Of a DNA stretch of 64,000 nt, positions 41,898 to 50,181 are shown in pieces (the stretch's first letter is position 1; every line of letters starts with the position of its first letter). The notes under the pieces are model-generated. The model saw nothing but the letters and a program-made list of their open reading frames with translations. It searched no databases and was not told the origin of the DNA. Source of the DNA: Candidatus Leptovillus affinis (lineage in GTDB: Bacteria; Chloroflexota; Anaerolineae; Promineifilales; Promineifilaceae); the NCBI GenBank assembly GCA_016705235.1, contig JADIYP010000002.1, positions 186,001 to 250,000 of the forward strand. The letters run 5' to 3'. Made by a program: the position numbers and the translations under genes.

Positions 41898-42566
41898 TTA
41901 GTTGAAGCGGACTTCCAGGTCCATCGGCTTCTTGCTGCCATCCACAAACTCGGTTTCGCGGATGTGGTAGACGGCCGCAATCGCCTGGTACTTCGGCCGG
42001 GCCATCTGGTCGCTAATTTGGGCGACGGGCGCGGGTGAATCCCCTTTGGCGTAGCGGGCCGCGTTGCGGCCGATGTTGCGGTAGGTCGCCAGGTCCAGAA
42101 CCGGGGCCTGCGGGAACAGTTCGATGTTTTGCAGCGGGAACAGGTCGCGTTGGTGAATGACGGTGGTACCGCGTGATTGGATGGCAATGGAGATGCCGGA
42201 ACCGCTGAGTTCCGCGCCGCGCTTGCCCACGAAGGCCACGTCGGAGGTGTGCCAGACGCGGATGATGCGCGCTTTCATGCCTTCTTCTTCGATACCGGCC
42301 ATGAGTTCGCGGAGAACGGCCGTGTGCGGTATCCCCGTAATCGTCCGTTTCTTCAACTTATCGCCAAACGCCGGGGCCAGAGCAATCACCACCTCGTCAG
42401 AGGCCGTGCCTGGCTTGGCCACACCCACTTCTCGCATGGTCATATCGGCGACAGAATCGCCATTGGATACAGCGGGAACTGCTGAGGCCGACGCAGAGCC
42501 ATTGCCCATTTGCGCCAGAATCTCCTTCACAACTTCCCGCACAACAGCTTCAGATAATTGTGCCAT
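41898..42566 (-). CDS. pduD: PduD: propanediol dehydratase medium subunit
   Basis: 222 residues. The first 20 residues (AQLSEAVVREVVKEILAQMG) match the known PduD encapsulation peptide in form. Core: IALAPAFGDKLKKRTITGIP, RIIRVWHTSDVAFVGKRGAE, GISIAIQSRGTTVIHQRDL. With PduC it forms the AdoCbl-binding interface. AAGGAG before the ATG, 12 bases after pduC. Confidence 0.96.
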   Translation of the reverse strand: MAQLSEAVVREVVKEILAQMGNGSASASAVPAVSNGDSVADMTMREVGVAKPGTASDEVVIALAPAFGDKLKKRTITGIPHTAVLRELMAGIEEEGMKARIIRVWHTSDVAFVGKRGAELSGSGISIAIQSRGTTVIHQRDLFPLQNIELFPQAPVLDLATYRNIGRNAARYAKGDSPAPVAQISDQMARPKYQAIAAVYHIRETEFVDGSKKPMDLEVRFN

Positions 42567-42577
42567 GGGTATGCTCC

Positions 42578-44245
42578 TTAAATGTCCTCAGGACTCATCG
42601 CGTGGCGGATGTTGGCTAACTGCTCCCAACGTTCGCCCTGCAAACGGTAGCCTGTGCCCGGTCCCTGGTAATCGTTCAGGTCATTAACGGCCGCTACCAC
42701 GTTGAAATCCTTGTCCAGAATCGCCGAGGTGTGCAAGTAATCGCCGGAAACGCGCTGCTTCTGAATGTTCAGAACGGCGTCGGCCACTTCCGGGAACCCG
42801 CGCTTGGCCAGGGCCTTCACCACATCCACGCCGGTAATGCCACGCTTCAAGATTTCCTGCGCCGCTTTGGTGTCCTGCACCTTGTCGCGGGCGGGCATGT
42901 CGTTGCTGCCGTGGGCATACGTGGCCGCTTCCACCTCTTCATCGGTGATGGCCGGTAAGCCCAATTCGGCAAAGACGGCCTGGATCGCTTTGGCGGCTTT
43001 GTGGCGCAGCTCGATAATTTCCGCTTCGCGCACGGGGCGCAGCCCACCATCCACCTTCAGGTCACGCTGCAAGATCAGGAAGTCGTCGTAGTCGTCGGAA
43101 TCGAAGTTGGAACCGGCAAACACGTTGTCGTAGTTGGGGACAGCGCTGTAGCCGGAGAAGATGAAGTCCGTGCCGGGCAAGAACTGGCCCATCAGGCGGG
43201 CCGTGCGGCGGAACGGCGAGTGCGAGAAGGTCTGATCGTTGCCAGACGCTACTTCCAGGTCCAGGCAGGTCGTCACCAGGTTCTCGGCCAACACGGCGCG
43301 GATGCCGCCGGGCACGCCGCCGGGCACGCCGATGCAGCTAATCGAACCGTTCTGCAATCCCTGAACGCCTGCGCCCTTGGTGATCATGACGCACTTGATC
43401 TCCAGGTAAAGCATGGATTTGCCTTCGGCGTAGGCCATCTGCACTTCAGAGCCGGTGCCGGAGGTGAAGCGCATCTTCAGACCGCGAGAGGCATAGGCGG
43501 AAGCCAGGAAGCCTTTCGACCAGGGGGTGTCGTCGCCGTCGATGAACACTTTCTCCGTGCCGTAAACAGACACGGTTTCGGCGTAGGCTGTCAGGCCGCG
43601 CAAACCCAGTTGCAGCTCGATGGATTCTTCCAGAGCGTCCTGGCTGAGCGCGCCGGGGCGGCCAACCTGCCCACCCACCAGCAGCGCCAGGGCGTTCATC
43701 GGGCCGTAGTTGAAGACGGCGACGGTGGTTTCGATTTCGTCGAAGCCGTAATAGGTGGCCTCGGCGGCGTCGGCGGCCATGAGGACGGGGTTGTCTTGCA
43801 TGTTGGTGACGTGCGCCTGGTTGCCGGGGGTACGGCGGGCGCGCATCTTTTGCAGACCCATCATCATTTCGACGACGTTCAGTTCGTCCATGACGGCCGC
43901 AATCTTGGCCGGAGTGAGGCCGGAAAAGACCTTGGCGACTTCGGCGCGGGGAACGTTGATGTCTACGATTTTGCGGGCGATCTCCACACAGGGAATCGCC
44001 ATCATTTGTTCGGCAACGGCCGTGTTGATGGCGTAATTGGCGATAAACAGCTCGTTAAAATCGAACTGCTCCCGCTTCTTGCCGTCCATCTCCACAATCA
44101 TGCCGTTGGCGACTTTGACGCTGGGTTGTGGATCGTTGGGGCTGCCCATGGCGATCAGGCCAACTTCCGGCCATTCGGTCACGAAGCCGTCTTTGTTGAC
44201 CTCACGCGCATCCAAAACCTCAAATCTCTTTTGTCGTTTTGCCAT
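42578..44245 (-). CDS. pduC: PduC: AdoCbl-dependent propanediol (or glycerol) dehydratase large subunit
   Basis: 555 residues, full family length. TIM-barrel catalytic subunit with IGVPGGVPGGIRAVLAENLV, TFSHSPFRRTARLMGQFLPG and IFSGYSAVPNYDNVFAGSNF. Converts 1,2-propanediol to propionaldehyde (or glycerol to 3-hydroxypropionaldehyde) with a radical B12 mechanism. Substrate preference cannot be decided from sequence by eye; full Pdu gene context favours propanediol. GGAGG before the ATG. Confidence 0.96.
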   Translation of the reverse strand: MAKRQKRFEVLDAREVNKDGFVTEWPEVGLIAMGSPNDPQPSVKVANGMIVEMDGKKREQFDFNELFIANYAINTAVAEQMMAIPCVEIARKIVDINVPRAEVAKVFSGLTPAKIAAVMDELNVVEMMMGLQKMRARRTPGNQAHVTNMQDNPVLMAADAAEATYYGFDEIETTVAVFNYGPMNALALLVGGQVGRPGALSQDALEESIELQLGLRGLTAYAETVSVYGTEKVFIDGDDTPWSKGFLASAYASRGLKMRFTSGTGSEVQMAYAEGKSMLYLEIKCVMITKGAGVQGLQNGSISCIGVPGGVPGGIRAVLAENLVTTCLDLEVASGNDQTFSHSPFRRTARLMGQFLPGTDFIFSGYSAVPNYDNVFAGSNFDSDDYDDFLILQRDLKVDGGLRPVREAEIIELRHKAAKAIQAVFAELGLPAITDEEVEAATYAHGSNDMPARDKVQDTKAAQEILKRGITGVDVVKALAKRGFPEVADAVLNIQKQRVSGDYLHTSAILDKDFNVVAAVNDLNDYQGPGTGYRLQGERWEQLANIRHAMSPEDI

Positions 44246-44293
44246 CGTGTTTAACCTCCGAGGGTTACCCTTCGCCAGAAGGGATTGCCCCGC

Positions 44294-45082
44294 TTAAATG
44301 TAGGGAACGCCTAAACAAGCCGGTGGTTCGCCCAACGTGCCGAGCAGCTTCACGCCCACTTCGCGGGCGGTCATGATAGCCTGACGCACAGCCCCGGCGT
44401 CACCGCTGAAGAAGCCGATGACTTCGTTGCTGAACGAGGTGCCTTTCGCCGGGGTGGCGTAACCAATCACGTCCACATCGGCGGACTTGACGGCCGCGTC
44501 CACCATAATCACGCCGATACCGGCCGGCGCGCCCACACACAGGCCAAAGGCGCGGCCAATCGGGGCGCCGAAGGCTTTTTCGCAGGCAAAGCTGGCGCGG
44601 GCAGTGTATTGCAGCTCGATGTGCCCGGCGTCGTTGGCATACACGTCGCCAAAGGTGCGCTCCAGGTCTTTAAGGGCTACTTCGATGGCACGGCGGGCGT
44701 CGGAGACTTCTTCGGCGCCGAAGATGATGAGCGAGCCGTGACCGGCGCCGCCCTTGGTGTCGCGGGCCAGTTCAACGGCTACGACTTCGGTGTTGGTGGC
44801 TTTGACGGCTTCGTCGGCGGCCATAATTTGGGGACCAGCGCCGGTGCGGGCGCTGAGAATGCCGATGGAGCGGTATTTGGCGTCCAGGCCCATTTTTTCG
44901 TGGACTACCGGGTCCAGGTTGGCAATGACGATGCCGATGGTGTCGCCAAAAGCGGTGCCGACAAATTCGGTCATGCCCGGATTGGCGAAAGCGGCCGTGG
45001 CCTTAGCCGGGGCGGCTTTGCCGTTATCCCCAACTTTGTCCATTACCTGTGCGACAATCATGTCTAAAAGTTTGTCATCCAT
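44294..45082 (-). CDS. pduB: PduB-type trimeric shell protein
   Basis: 262 residues. N-terminal helix DDKLLDMIVAQVMDKVGDNG, used in PduB to link the shell with cargo. Two BMC domains follow: FVGTAFGDTIGIVIANLDPV to the first, and ASFACEKAFGAPIGRAFGLC to the second. Trimers of this class form a gated pore for substrate. CAAAGGAGTG before the ATG. Confidence 0.96.
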   Translation of the reverse strand: MDDKLLDMIVAQVMDKVGDNGKAAPAKATAAFANPGMTEFVGTAFGDTIGIVIANLDPVVHEKMGLDAKYRSIGILSARTGAGPQIMAADEAVKATNTEVVAVELARDTKGGAGHGSLIIFGAEEVSDARRAIEVALKDLERTFGDVYANDAGHIELQYTARASFACEKAFGAPIGRAFGLCVGAPAGIGVIMVDAAVKSADVDVIGYATPAKGTSFSNEVIGFFSGDAGAVRQAIMTAREVGVKLLGTLGEPPACLGVPYI

Positions 45083-45258
45083 TGAATTTCACTCCTTTGA
45101 GAGAATTAGGACACGGATTAACACGGATGAACACGGATGAGACTCTGTGAAATCGGTGTAATCGGTGGACAGTTTCTTGGGTCAGTGGGGGCGGAGGTGG
45201 CTTTGGGGCCGCCTACGCCCGTCACGTTGACCCCGGATTGAGTGAAGGAAAGCCGGGG
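45083..45258. repeat. ACACGGAT tandem tract in pduA-pduB gap
   Basis: ACACGGATTAACACGGATGA and a third ACACGGATGA in tandem (45110-45140), followed by AATCGGTGTAATCGGTGGAC. Similar ACGGATT tracts lie at 2175-2230 and 2340-2367. No gene seen. Confidence 0.55.
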
Positions 45259-45546
45259 CTATTCCTTCGTGGGCAGCAAGGCTTCGGTGTCTGCATGGGG
45301 GCGCGGGATGACGTGGATGGAAACCACTTCGCCAACTCGTTTGGCGGCAGCGGCCCCGGCATCTGTGGCGGCTTTCACCGCTCCTACGTCACCGCGTACC
45401 ATGACAGTCACCAAACCGGAGCCGATTTTTTCCATGCCAATCAGCGTCACGTTCGCTGCTTTGACCATGGCATCGGCGGCTTCGATCATTGCGACCAGGC
45501 CGCGGGTTTCTACTAAACCCAATGCTTCACCTTGAGGTTTTGCCAT
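45259..45546 (-). CDS. pduA: PduA-type hexameric shell protein
   Basis: 95 residues, one BMC-H domain: EALGLVETRGLVAMIEAADA, VTLIGMEKIGSGLVTVMVRG, HVIPRPHADTEALL. Hexamers tile the facets and the central pore admits propanediol. GGAG before ATG. It is the only plain BMC-H gene in the operon (no separate pduJ). Confidence 0.96.
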   Translation of the reverse strand: MAKPQGEALGLVETRGLVAMIEAADAMVKAANVTLIGMEKIGSGLVTVMVRGDVGAVKAATDAGAAAAKRVGEVVSIHVIPRPHADTEALLPTKE

Positions 45547-45557
45547 TTCGTTCTCCT

Positions 45558-46061
45558 TTACACATTATTTTGGTTCAAGAGGTACTCTCTTAATTCCGAG
45601 ATCCCCAGACCCGTTAACGCGGATACACAGAATAATTCACCCGTTACACCGGCCGTCCGCAGCAAGGTTGTAGCCTGTTTGATGTTGGCTTGAGGGCTGT
45701 CTAGCTTGGTGAGGACGCCTATGGTGTGTTGGGGGAACATTAAAAAATAATTTGGCGGGAAATAAGAGTCGGCGCGGGTGGCGTCTTGCACGGCTACCAG
45801 GATTTGGGCGTCGAAGGATGTGGATACCAGGACACGCCGGAGGTGACCCATTTCAACAAATTCACCGGGCGTGTCTATGCCCCAACTGGAGTAATCGATC
45901 ATTTGTGTTTTGCGAACGCCGGATGGCGTTTTGCTTTCCAGCGCTTTGATCAGCGTGGTTTTGCCGGCGCCTACGCCGCCAACGAGCATGAAACGCCAGG
46001 GTTTGGCTTCGCTTGTTTTGACCATGTCGTTGAATGTGACCTTGTGCATCATGCTTGTCAT
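45558..46061 (-). CDS. pduV: PduV/EutP-type small GTPase
   Basis: 167 residues. P-loop FMLVGGVGAGKTTLIKAL, switch region IDTPGEFVEMG, and a specificity motif TKLD in GVLTKLDSPQA. PduV proteins are Ras-like and in enterics associate with the outside of compartments for movement. Start unclear: ATG at 46061, or one of the Met codons at 46052, 46049 or 46025 (AAGGTC precedes the last). Confidence 0.9.
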   Translation of the reverse strand: MTSMMHKVTFNDMVKTSEAKPWRFMLVGGVGAGKTTLIKALESKTPSGVRKTQMIDYSSWGIDTPGEFVEMGHLRRVLVSTSFDAQILVAVQDATRADSYFPPNYFLMFPQHTIGVLTKLDSPQANIKQATTLLRTAGVTGELFCVSALTGLGISELREYLLNQNNV

Positions 46062-46063
46062 AC

Positions 46064-46096
46064 AGATTTGTCAAATCTTTGAGATTTGACAAATCT
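46064..46096. repeat. AGATTTGTCAAATCT palindrome pair, copy 3 (pduU-pduV gap)
   Basis: Same hairpin as 1818-1850 and 33750-33782; it fills the gap between the pduU stop and the pduV start. Confidence 0.8.
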
Positions 46097-46105
46097 CCTC
46101 GTCTT

Positions 46106-46498
46106 TTAGGTGCGGGTAATGGGGGCCGGATAAAAGTTGAGGATTTCGGCCAACCCTCTGTTGGCGGCTTCGAGGGCTGCCTGAACGCTGGATAAACGGC
46201 CGTTCACCACCAACGTCCCGCTAAACCGATCCAAAAATCCAATCTCTACGTCCGCCGCCTTCAGGGCCAGGTCGCCGGCGATGATGGCGCTCTCGCCCGG
46301 CGTGATGGTCATGATGCCGATGGCTTCCGCTTCGCTCAGACCAACGCGCTGGCAAAGGGGTTTATCCGGGTTGGCGATGATGTGGGCGATGGTCACCTGG
46401 CGGCCGGGCACGTACTCCTGAATGATGCGGGTGGAGATGGCTTCACGGCCGTACTGCCGCGGGTCGGTGTCCTGAAGGTCTGCGTATGGGTTCGACAT
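46106..46498 (-). CDS. pduU: PduU/EutS-type circularly permuted shell protein
   Basis: 130 residues. Begins with an extra N-terminal strand segment (RIIQEYVPGRQVTIAHIIAN), then AIGIMTITPGESAIIAGDLA and VGFLDRFSGTLVVNG-like IGFLDRFSGTLVVNGRLSSV, the permuted BMC-H order of PduU. The N-terminal beta-barrel plugs the pore in this class. First gene of the operon; a promoter with optimum spacing lies right upstream (46508-46536). Confidence 0.94.
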   Translation of the reverse strand: MSNPYADLQDTDPRQYGREAISTRIIQEYVPGRQVTIAHIIANPDKPLCQRVGLSEAEAIGIMTITPGESAIIAGDLALKAADVEIGFLDRFSGTLVVNGRLSSVQAALEAANRGLAEILNFYPAPITRT

Positions 46499-46507
46499 AG
46501 TGGTTCC

Positions 46508-46536
46508 AGCATAACAGCGGGGCGGCGGCGTCTCAA
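46508..46536 (-). promoter_or_regulatory. Promoter candidate of the Pdu operon
   Basis: Minus strand TTGAGA (46536-46531), 17-base spacer, TATGCT (46513-46508). The pduU ATG is only 9 bases past the -10, so the transcript would be almost leaderless, unless another promoter lies further up in the 300-base divergent region. Confidence 0.45.
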
Positions 46537-46625
46537 TTCACTAATCAATGCTGGATATGCACAAATCAACGGAGTTTTAGTTGGATAAATTGGTGAGGGG
46601 AACGGCCGTTTTGCGTTATGTTTGG

Positions 46626-46676
46626 TGTTTTATCAGCTTCCCGGAAGCTCGGAGCTTCCGGGAAGCTCGGAGAAGT
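46626..46676. repeat. CTTCCCGGAAGCTCGGAGCTT palindromic repeat in divergent region
   Basis: GCTTCCCGGAAGC, GGAGCTTCC and GGGAAGCTC units overlap and make a nested inverted repeat halfway between pduU and adh. It could be a regulator-binding or cruciform site. Confidence 0.5.
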
Positions 46677-46730
46677 CTGGTGGTCGGACCAACGCCATAA
46701 AAAAGTGTATACCCGGCGTTGTTTTCGTCA

Positions 46731-46759
46731 TTGTGCAGTCGGGAGCGACATTCTAAGAT
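46731..46759 (+). promoter_or_regulatory. Promoter candidate of the adh-ackA-eutJ operon
   Basis: TTGTGC (46731-46736), 17-base spacer, TAAGAT (46754-46759), 38 bases before the ATG at 46798. Confidence 0.4.
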
Positions 46760-46797
46760 GAAGCATATTCAGACCCAAAGGCTGTGGAGACATTTGT

Positions 46798-47910
46798 ATG
46801 AAAGCTGTCGTATACGAGGGACCGGGTAAGATTTTTCTGGCAGATAGGCCGCTGCCCTCGCTTTTGGAAGCCACCGACGCCGTCGTCCGCGTGACCAAAA
46901 CCACCCTCTGTGGCACCGACCTGGCCATTTTAAAGGGCGGTGTGCCCAGCGTGACGGCCGGGCGCATCATCGGCCACGAAGGGGTGGGCGTGGTGGAAGC
47001 GGTAGGCAAGGGCGTGCGCTATTTTAAGGCAGGCGACCGGGTGATCATCTCCTGCATCACCTCTTGCGGGAGCTGCGAGAACTGCCGACGAAGCATTCCT
47101 TCAAACTGTGTGGATGGCGGCTGGATTTTGGGCAATACCATCGACGGCTGCCAGGCGGAATTTGTCCGCGTGCCGTTTGCCGACAACGGTCTCTACCACA
47201 TTCCAGAAGCCATCCACGAAGAGGTGGCCCTGATGCTGTCCGACATCGTGCCCACGGGCCTGGAAGTGGGCGTGATGGCCGGCGATGTGCAGTTTGGCGA
47301 TGTGGTGGCGATTGTCGGCGCGGGGCCGGTGGGGCTGGCGGCGCTGTTGGCCGTGCAGTTTTTCTCGCCGGCGGCGGTGATTGTGGTAGACCTGGATGAT
47401 TTTCGCCTGGCGCTGGCCGAAAAGCTGGGCGCGACGCACACCATCAACAATGCCGATGGGCAGGCGGTGGCGAAAATATTGGAATTGACAAACGGCCGTG
47501 GCGTAGACGCCGCCATTGAAGCCGTAGGTCACCCCCTTACCTGCAAGCTGGTGCAAGAAATCATTGGCGTGGGCGGGACCATCGCCAACATTGGCGTGTA
47601 CAGCCAGAGCGCTGAACTACACAAACAAGCCCTGTGGACAAAAAATATCACCATTCGCATGGGCGTGGTGAATACCACGACAATTCCGCTGCTGCTCAAA
47701 ACCATTCTGGGCGGCAAGCTGGACCCCGGTCAGCTCATCACCCACCGCCTGCCGTTTACCGACGTGCTGCACGCCTATGACCTGTTTGCCCATGCGGGCC
47801 AGGAACGGGCGGTGAAGATTGTGCTGAATGTGGCCGCGCAGGAACCGGCAGCCGAAGCCGATCTGGTGGAATTGATTGTCCGCCGCATCATGCAGGCGTC
47901 CGGAAGTTAA
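46798..47910 (+). CDS. Zinc-dependent alcohol dehydrogenase with C-terminal encapsulation-like helix
   Basis: 370 residues, medium-chain dehydrogenase family. Catalytic zinc ligands in TTLCGTDLAIL and IIGHEGVGVVE; structural zinc loop CGSCENCRRSIPSNC; Rossmann NAD loop VAIVGAGPVGLAAL. The last 24 residues leave the fold: AAQEPAAEADLVELIVRRIM, an amphipathic helix like the encapsulation signals of PduP/PduD, but at the C terminus. In enteric Pdu loci the alcohol-forming step is done by iron-dependent PduQ, absent here; this enzyme probably replaces it, reducing propionaldehyde to propanol and recycling NAD+. GGAG before ATG. Confidence 0.9.
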   Translation: MKAVVYEGPGKIFLADRPLPSLLEATDAVVRVTKTTLCGTDLAILKGGVPSVTAGRIIGHEGVGVVEAVGKGVRYFKAGDRVIISCITSCGSCENCRRSIPSNCVDGGWILGNTIDGCQAEFVRVPFADNGLYHIPEAIHEEVALMLSDIVPTGLEVGVMAGDVQFGDVVAIVGAGPVGLAALLAVQFFSPAAVIVVDLDDFRLALAEKLGATHTINNADGQAVAKILELTNGRGVDAAIEAVGHPLTCKLVQEIIGVGGTIANIGVYSQSAELHKQALWTKNITIRMGVVNTTTIPLLLKTILGGKLDPGQLITHRLPFTDVLHAYDLFAHAGQERAVKIVLNVAAQEPAAEADLVELIVRRIMQASGS

Positions 47911-47983
47911 AAACCTGTTCCCTCTCCCCAACCCTCTCCCAAAGGGCGAGGGAGCCGGGCTGGAATGCTTTACAAGGTGACCC

Positions 47984-49183
47984 ATGATTTTGACGATTAA
48001 CTGCGGCAGCTCGACCATTAAGTACCAGCTTTTTTCGACAGACGTGGCAACGGTTGTCGCCAAGGGCATCGTCAGCCGTATTGGTGAGGAAGGCTCATAT
48101 TTCGAGCAGGAAACGGCGCGCGGCCAAATTAAAGAATTGGCCGCCGTGCCTTCCCATCACGAAGCATTTGAAATTTGCATCCATAATCTGCTCCATCCTG
48201 ACTATGGCGCGATTGCCGACATCCACGAGATTGAGGCGGTGGGCCATCGGGCGGTGCATGGCGCAGATTTGTTCATCGCTTCGACGCTGATTGACGCGGA
48301 TGTGATTGCCAAACTGGAAGAATGCGTGCCCCTGGCCCCGCTGCACAATCCGCCGAACCTGGTGGGCATCCGCGAGGGGATGGCGCTGCTGCCGGATGTG
48401 CCGCATGTGGCTGTGTTTGACACGGCGTTTAACCAGACCATGCCGCCCAAAGCGTATATTTACGCCCTGCCCTATTCCTTTTATGAAGAGCACAAGATTC
48501 GCAAGTATGGTTTTCATGGTACGTCGGTGCGCTTTGTGTGTCAGCAGGCGGCGGAGGTGTTGGCACGGCCGTTACCCACTCTCAAAATGGTCGTGCTCCA
48601 CCTGGGCAATGGGGTGACGATGACGGCCGTTGCCGGCGGTCAGGCCGTCGATACCACCATCGGTTTCGCCACCTTCTCCGGCGTGATGATGGGCACCCGC
48701 TCCGGCGACATTGACCCCGGCCTGATTTTTCACATGCACCGCCAGCTTGGCCTTTCGCCGGATGAGATTGAGCGCATTGTCTATAAGGAAAGCGGCCTGC
48801 TGGGCGTGTCGGGCGTCAGCAACGACGTGCGGGCGATCACGGAGCAGGCGCAGGCGGGCCATGCGCGCTGCCAACTGGCGCTGGACAAATTCGCCTACAT
48901 GGCAAAAAAGTACATTGGCGGCTTTGCGGCGGCGATGGGCGGCCTGAACTGCGTGGTCTTTACCGCCGGGATTGGCGAAAACAGCCCGCTGCTGCGGCAG
49001 ATGATTTGCGAAGACCTGGAATTTTTGGGCGTGGAACTGGACGAAGCGCAGAACCAGCGCGCCGTGGGCGGCAAGACGGCGGAAATTATCAACAAGGCGG
49101 GGGGAAAGACGGCCGTTCTCGTCGTCCCCACCAACGAAGAGAAAATGATCGCTCTGGACACGAAGGATATTGTCGGCTTATGA
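47984..49183 (+). CDS. ackA: Acetate/propionate kinase
   Basis: 399 residues, family length. MILTINCGSSTIKYQLF (N-terminal phosphate site), VGHRAVHGADLF, DTAFNQTMPPKAY, YGFHGTSVRFVC, GNGVTMTAVAGGQAVDTTIG and VFTAGIGENSPLLRQ. It makes ATP from acyl-phosphate delivered by PduL; in the Pdu context it is the PduW equivalent. AAGGTGA before ATG; eutJ overlaps its stop by 4 bases. Confidence 0.96.
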   Translation: MILTINCGSSTIKYQLFSTDVATVVAKGIVSRIGEEGSYFEQETARGQIKELAAVPSHHEAFEICIHNLLHPDYGAIADIHEIEAVGHRAVHGADLFIASTLIDADVIAKLEECVPLAPLHNPPNLVGIREGMALLPDVPHVAVFDTAFNQTMPPKAYIYALPYSFYEEHKIRKYGFHGTSVRFVCQQAAEVLARPLPTLKMVVLHLGNGVTMTAVAGGQAVDTTIGFATFSGVMMGTRSGDIDPGLIFHMHRQLGLSPDEIERIVYKESGLLGVSGVSNDVRAITEQAQAGHARCQLALDKFAYMAKKYIGGFAAAMGGLNCVVFTAGIGENSPLLRQMICEDLEFLGVELDEAQNQRAVGGKTAEIINKAGGKTAVLVVPTNEEKMIALDTKDIVGL

Positions 49184-49998
49184 ACCCGGAATTAGACGCG
49201 ATTTTGCAGCAGGCGCAGGCTGTTTTTAATCACAAACCCGCAGCGAACGGCTACCGGGGGCCGGTGTATGTGGGCGTGGATTTGGGTACGGCCTACACCG
49301 TGCTGGCGGTGCTGGATGAGGCGAAACGGCCGTTGGCCGGCCGCTATCAGTTCGCCCAAATTGTGCGCGACGGTCTGGTGGTCGATTTCATCGGAGCCAT
49401 TCAACTGGTCAAGAAAATGAAGGCCGAGTTGGAGGCCGAATTGGGCTTCCCGCTGCTAAAAGCCGCCACCACTTATCCGCCCGGCGTGCCCCTGGTCGAA
49501 GTCAAAGCCACCAAAAACGTGCTCATCGGCGCCGGGCTGGAATGCAGCCACTTTGTCGACGAGCCGACCGGAGCCAACGCCCTGCTCCAGGCCCAAGACG
49601 GCGCCGTGGTAGACATCGGCGGCGGCACGACCGGCATTGCCATCATTGAAAATGGCCGGGTCATTTACACCGCCGACGAAGCCACCGGCGGCACGCACTT
49701 TTCGCTGGTGGTGGCCGGGGCGCTGGGCGTTTCGTTTGAAGAGGCGGAAAAAATCAAAACCGATCCGGCGCAAAGCCGCATGGTTTCCACCCTGGTCTAT
49801 CCGGTGATGCAAAAAGTAGGCAGCATCGTCGCCCGGCACATCAAACCCTACCAGGTAGAAACCATCTACCTGGTGGGCGGCACCAGCAGCCTGGCCGATA
49901 TTGGCGACGTCGTCAGCGGCATGACCGGCGTCAAAACCGTCATCCCGCCCCACCCGATGTTTGTAACCCCGATTGGGGTGGCGATGACCGACGGCTAA
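49180..49998 (+). CDS. eutJ: EutJ-like actin-fold chaperone
   Basis: 272 residues from the ATG at 49180 (ATGA overlap with ackA). Hsp70/actin-type ATPase: GVDLGTAYTVLAVLDEAKRP, VDIGGGTTGIAIIENGRVIY, YLVGGTSSLADIGDVV, and the EutJ-like DEPTGANALLQAQDG. EutJ belongs to ethanolamine compartments and may act on the ammonia-lyase or on cargo; its presence beside a Pdu operon that already has the PduGH reactivase is unusual. Confidence 0.93.
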   Translation: MNPELDAILQQAQAVFNHKPAANGYRGPVYVGVDLGTAYTVLAVLDEAKRPLAGRYQFAQIVRDGLVVDFIGAIQLVKKMKAELEAELGFPLLKAATTYPPGVPLVEVKATKNVLIGAGLECSHFVDEPTGANALLQAQDGAVVDIGGGTTGIAIIENGRVIYTADEATGGTHFSLVVAGALGVSFEEAEKIKTDPAQSRMVSTLVYPVMQKVGSIVARHIKPYQVETIYLVGGTSSLADIGDVVSGMTGVKTVIPPHPMFVTPIGVAMTDG

Positions 49999-50015
49999 AT
50001 TTTAGAGGTTCTTCA

Positions 50016-50127
50016 GGAACTCAGGGGGTTGACAGCCCCTGATGCGTGAAGGGTGATGCGTAACCAGAGAGGGTTCACGCATCACGTATCACGAATCAGA
50101 CCAAACCCCATGAAACCCCAAAGACCC
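50016..50127. repeat. Long inverted repeat (GATGCGTGAAG family), copy 2
   Basis: GATGCGTGAAGGGTGATGCG is followed by CGCATCACGTATCACGAATC; outer arms TCAGGGGGTT and AACCCCATGAAACCCC. Related to 37505-37616. It fills the 183-base gap between eutJ and the flavoenzyme gene. A short TTGGTCCAATCTCAGAAATTGGACCAAT palindrome-like unit follows (50136-50163). Confidence 0.7.
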
Positions 50128-50181
50128 ATTTTAGATTGGTCCAATCTCAGAAATTGGACCAATCCGGCACACCAAAGCATT

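Noticed and set aside
43001..44254. 417-codon plus-strand frame opposite pduC
   Set aside because: Shadow of a highly conserved gene; no start signals or domains.
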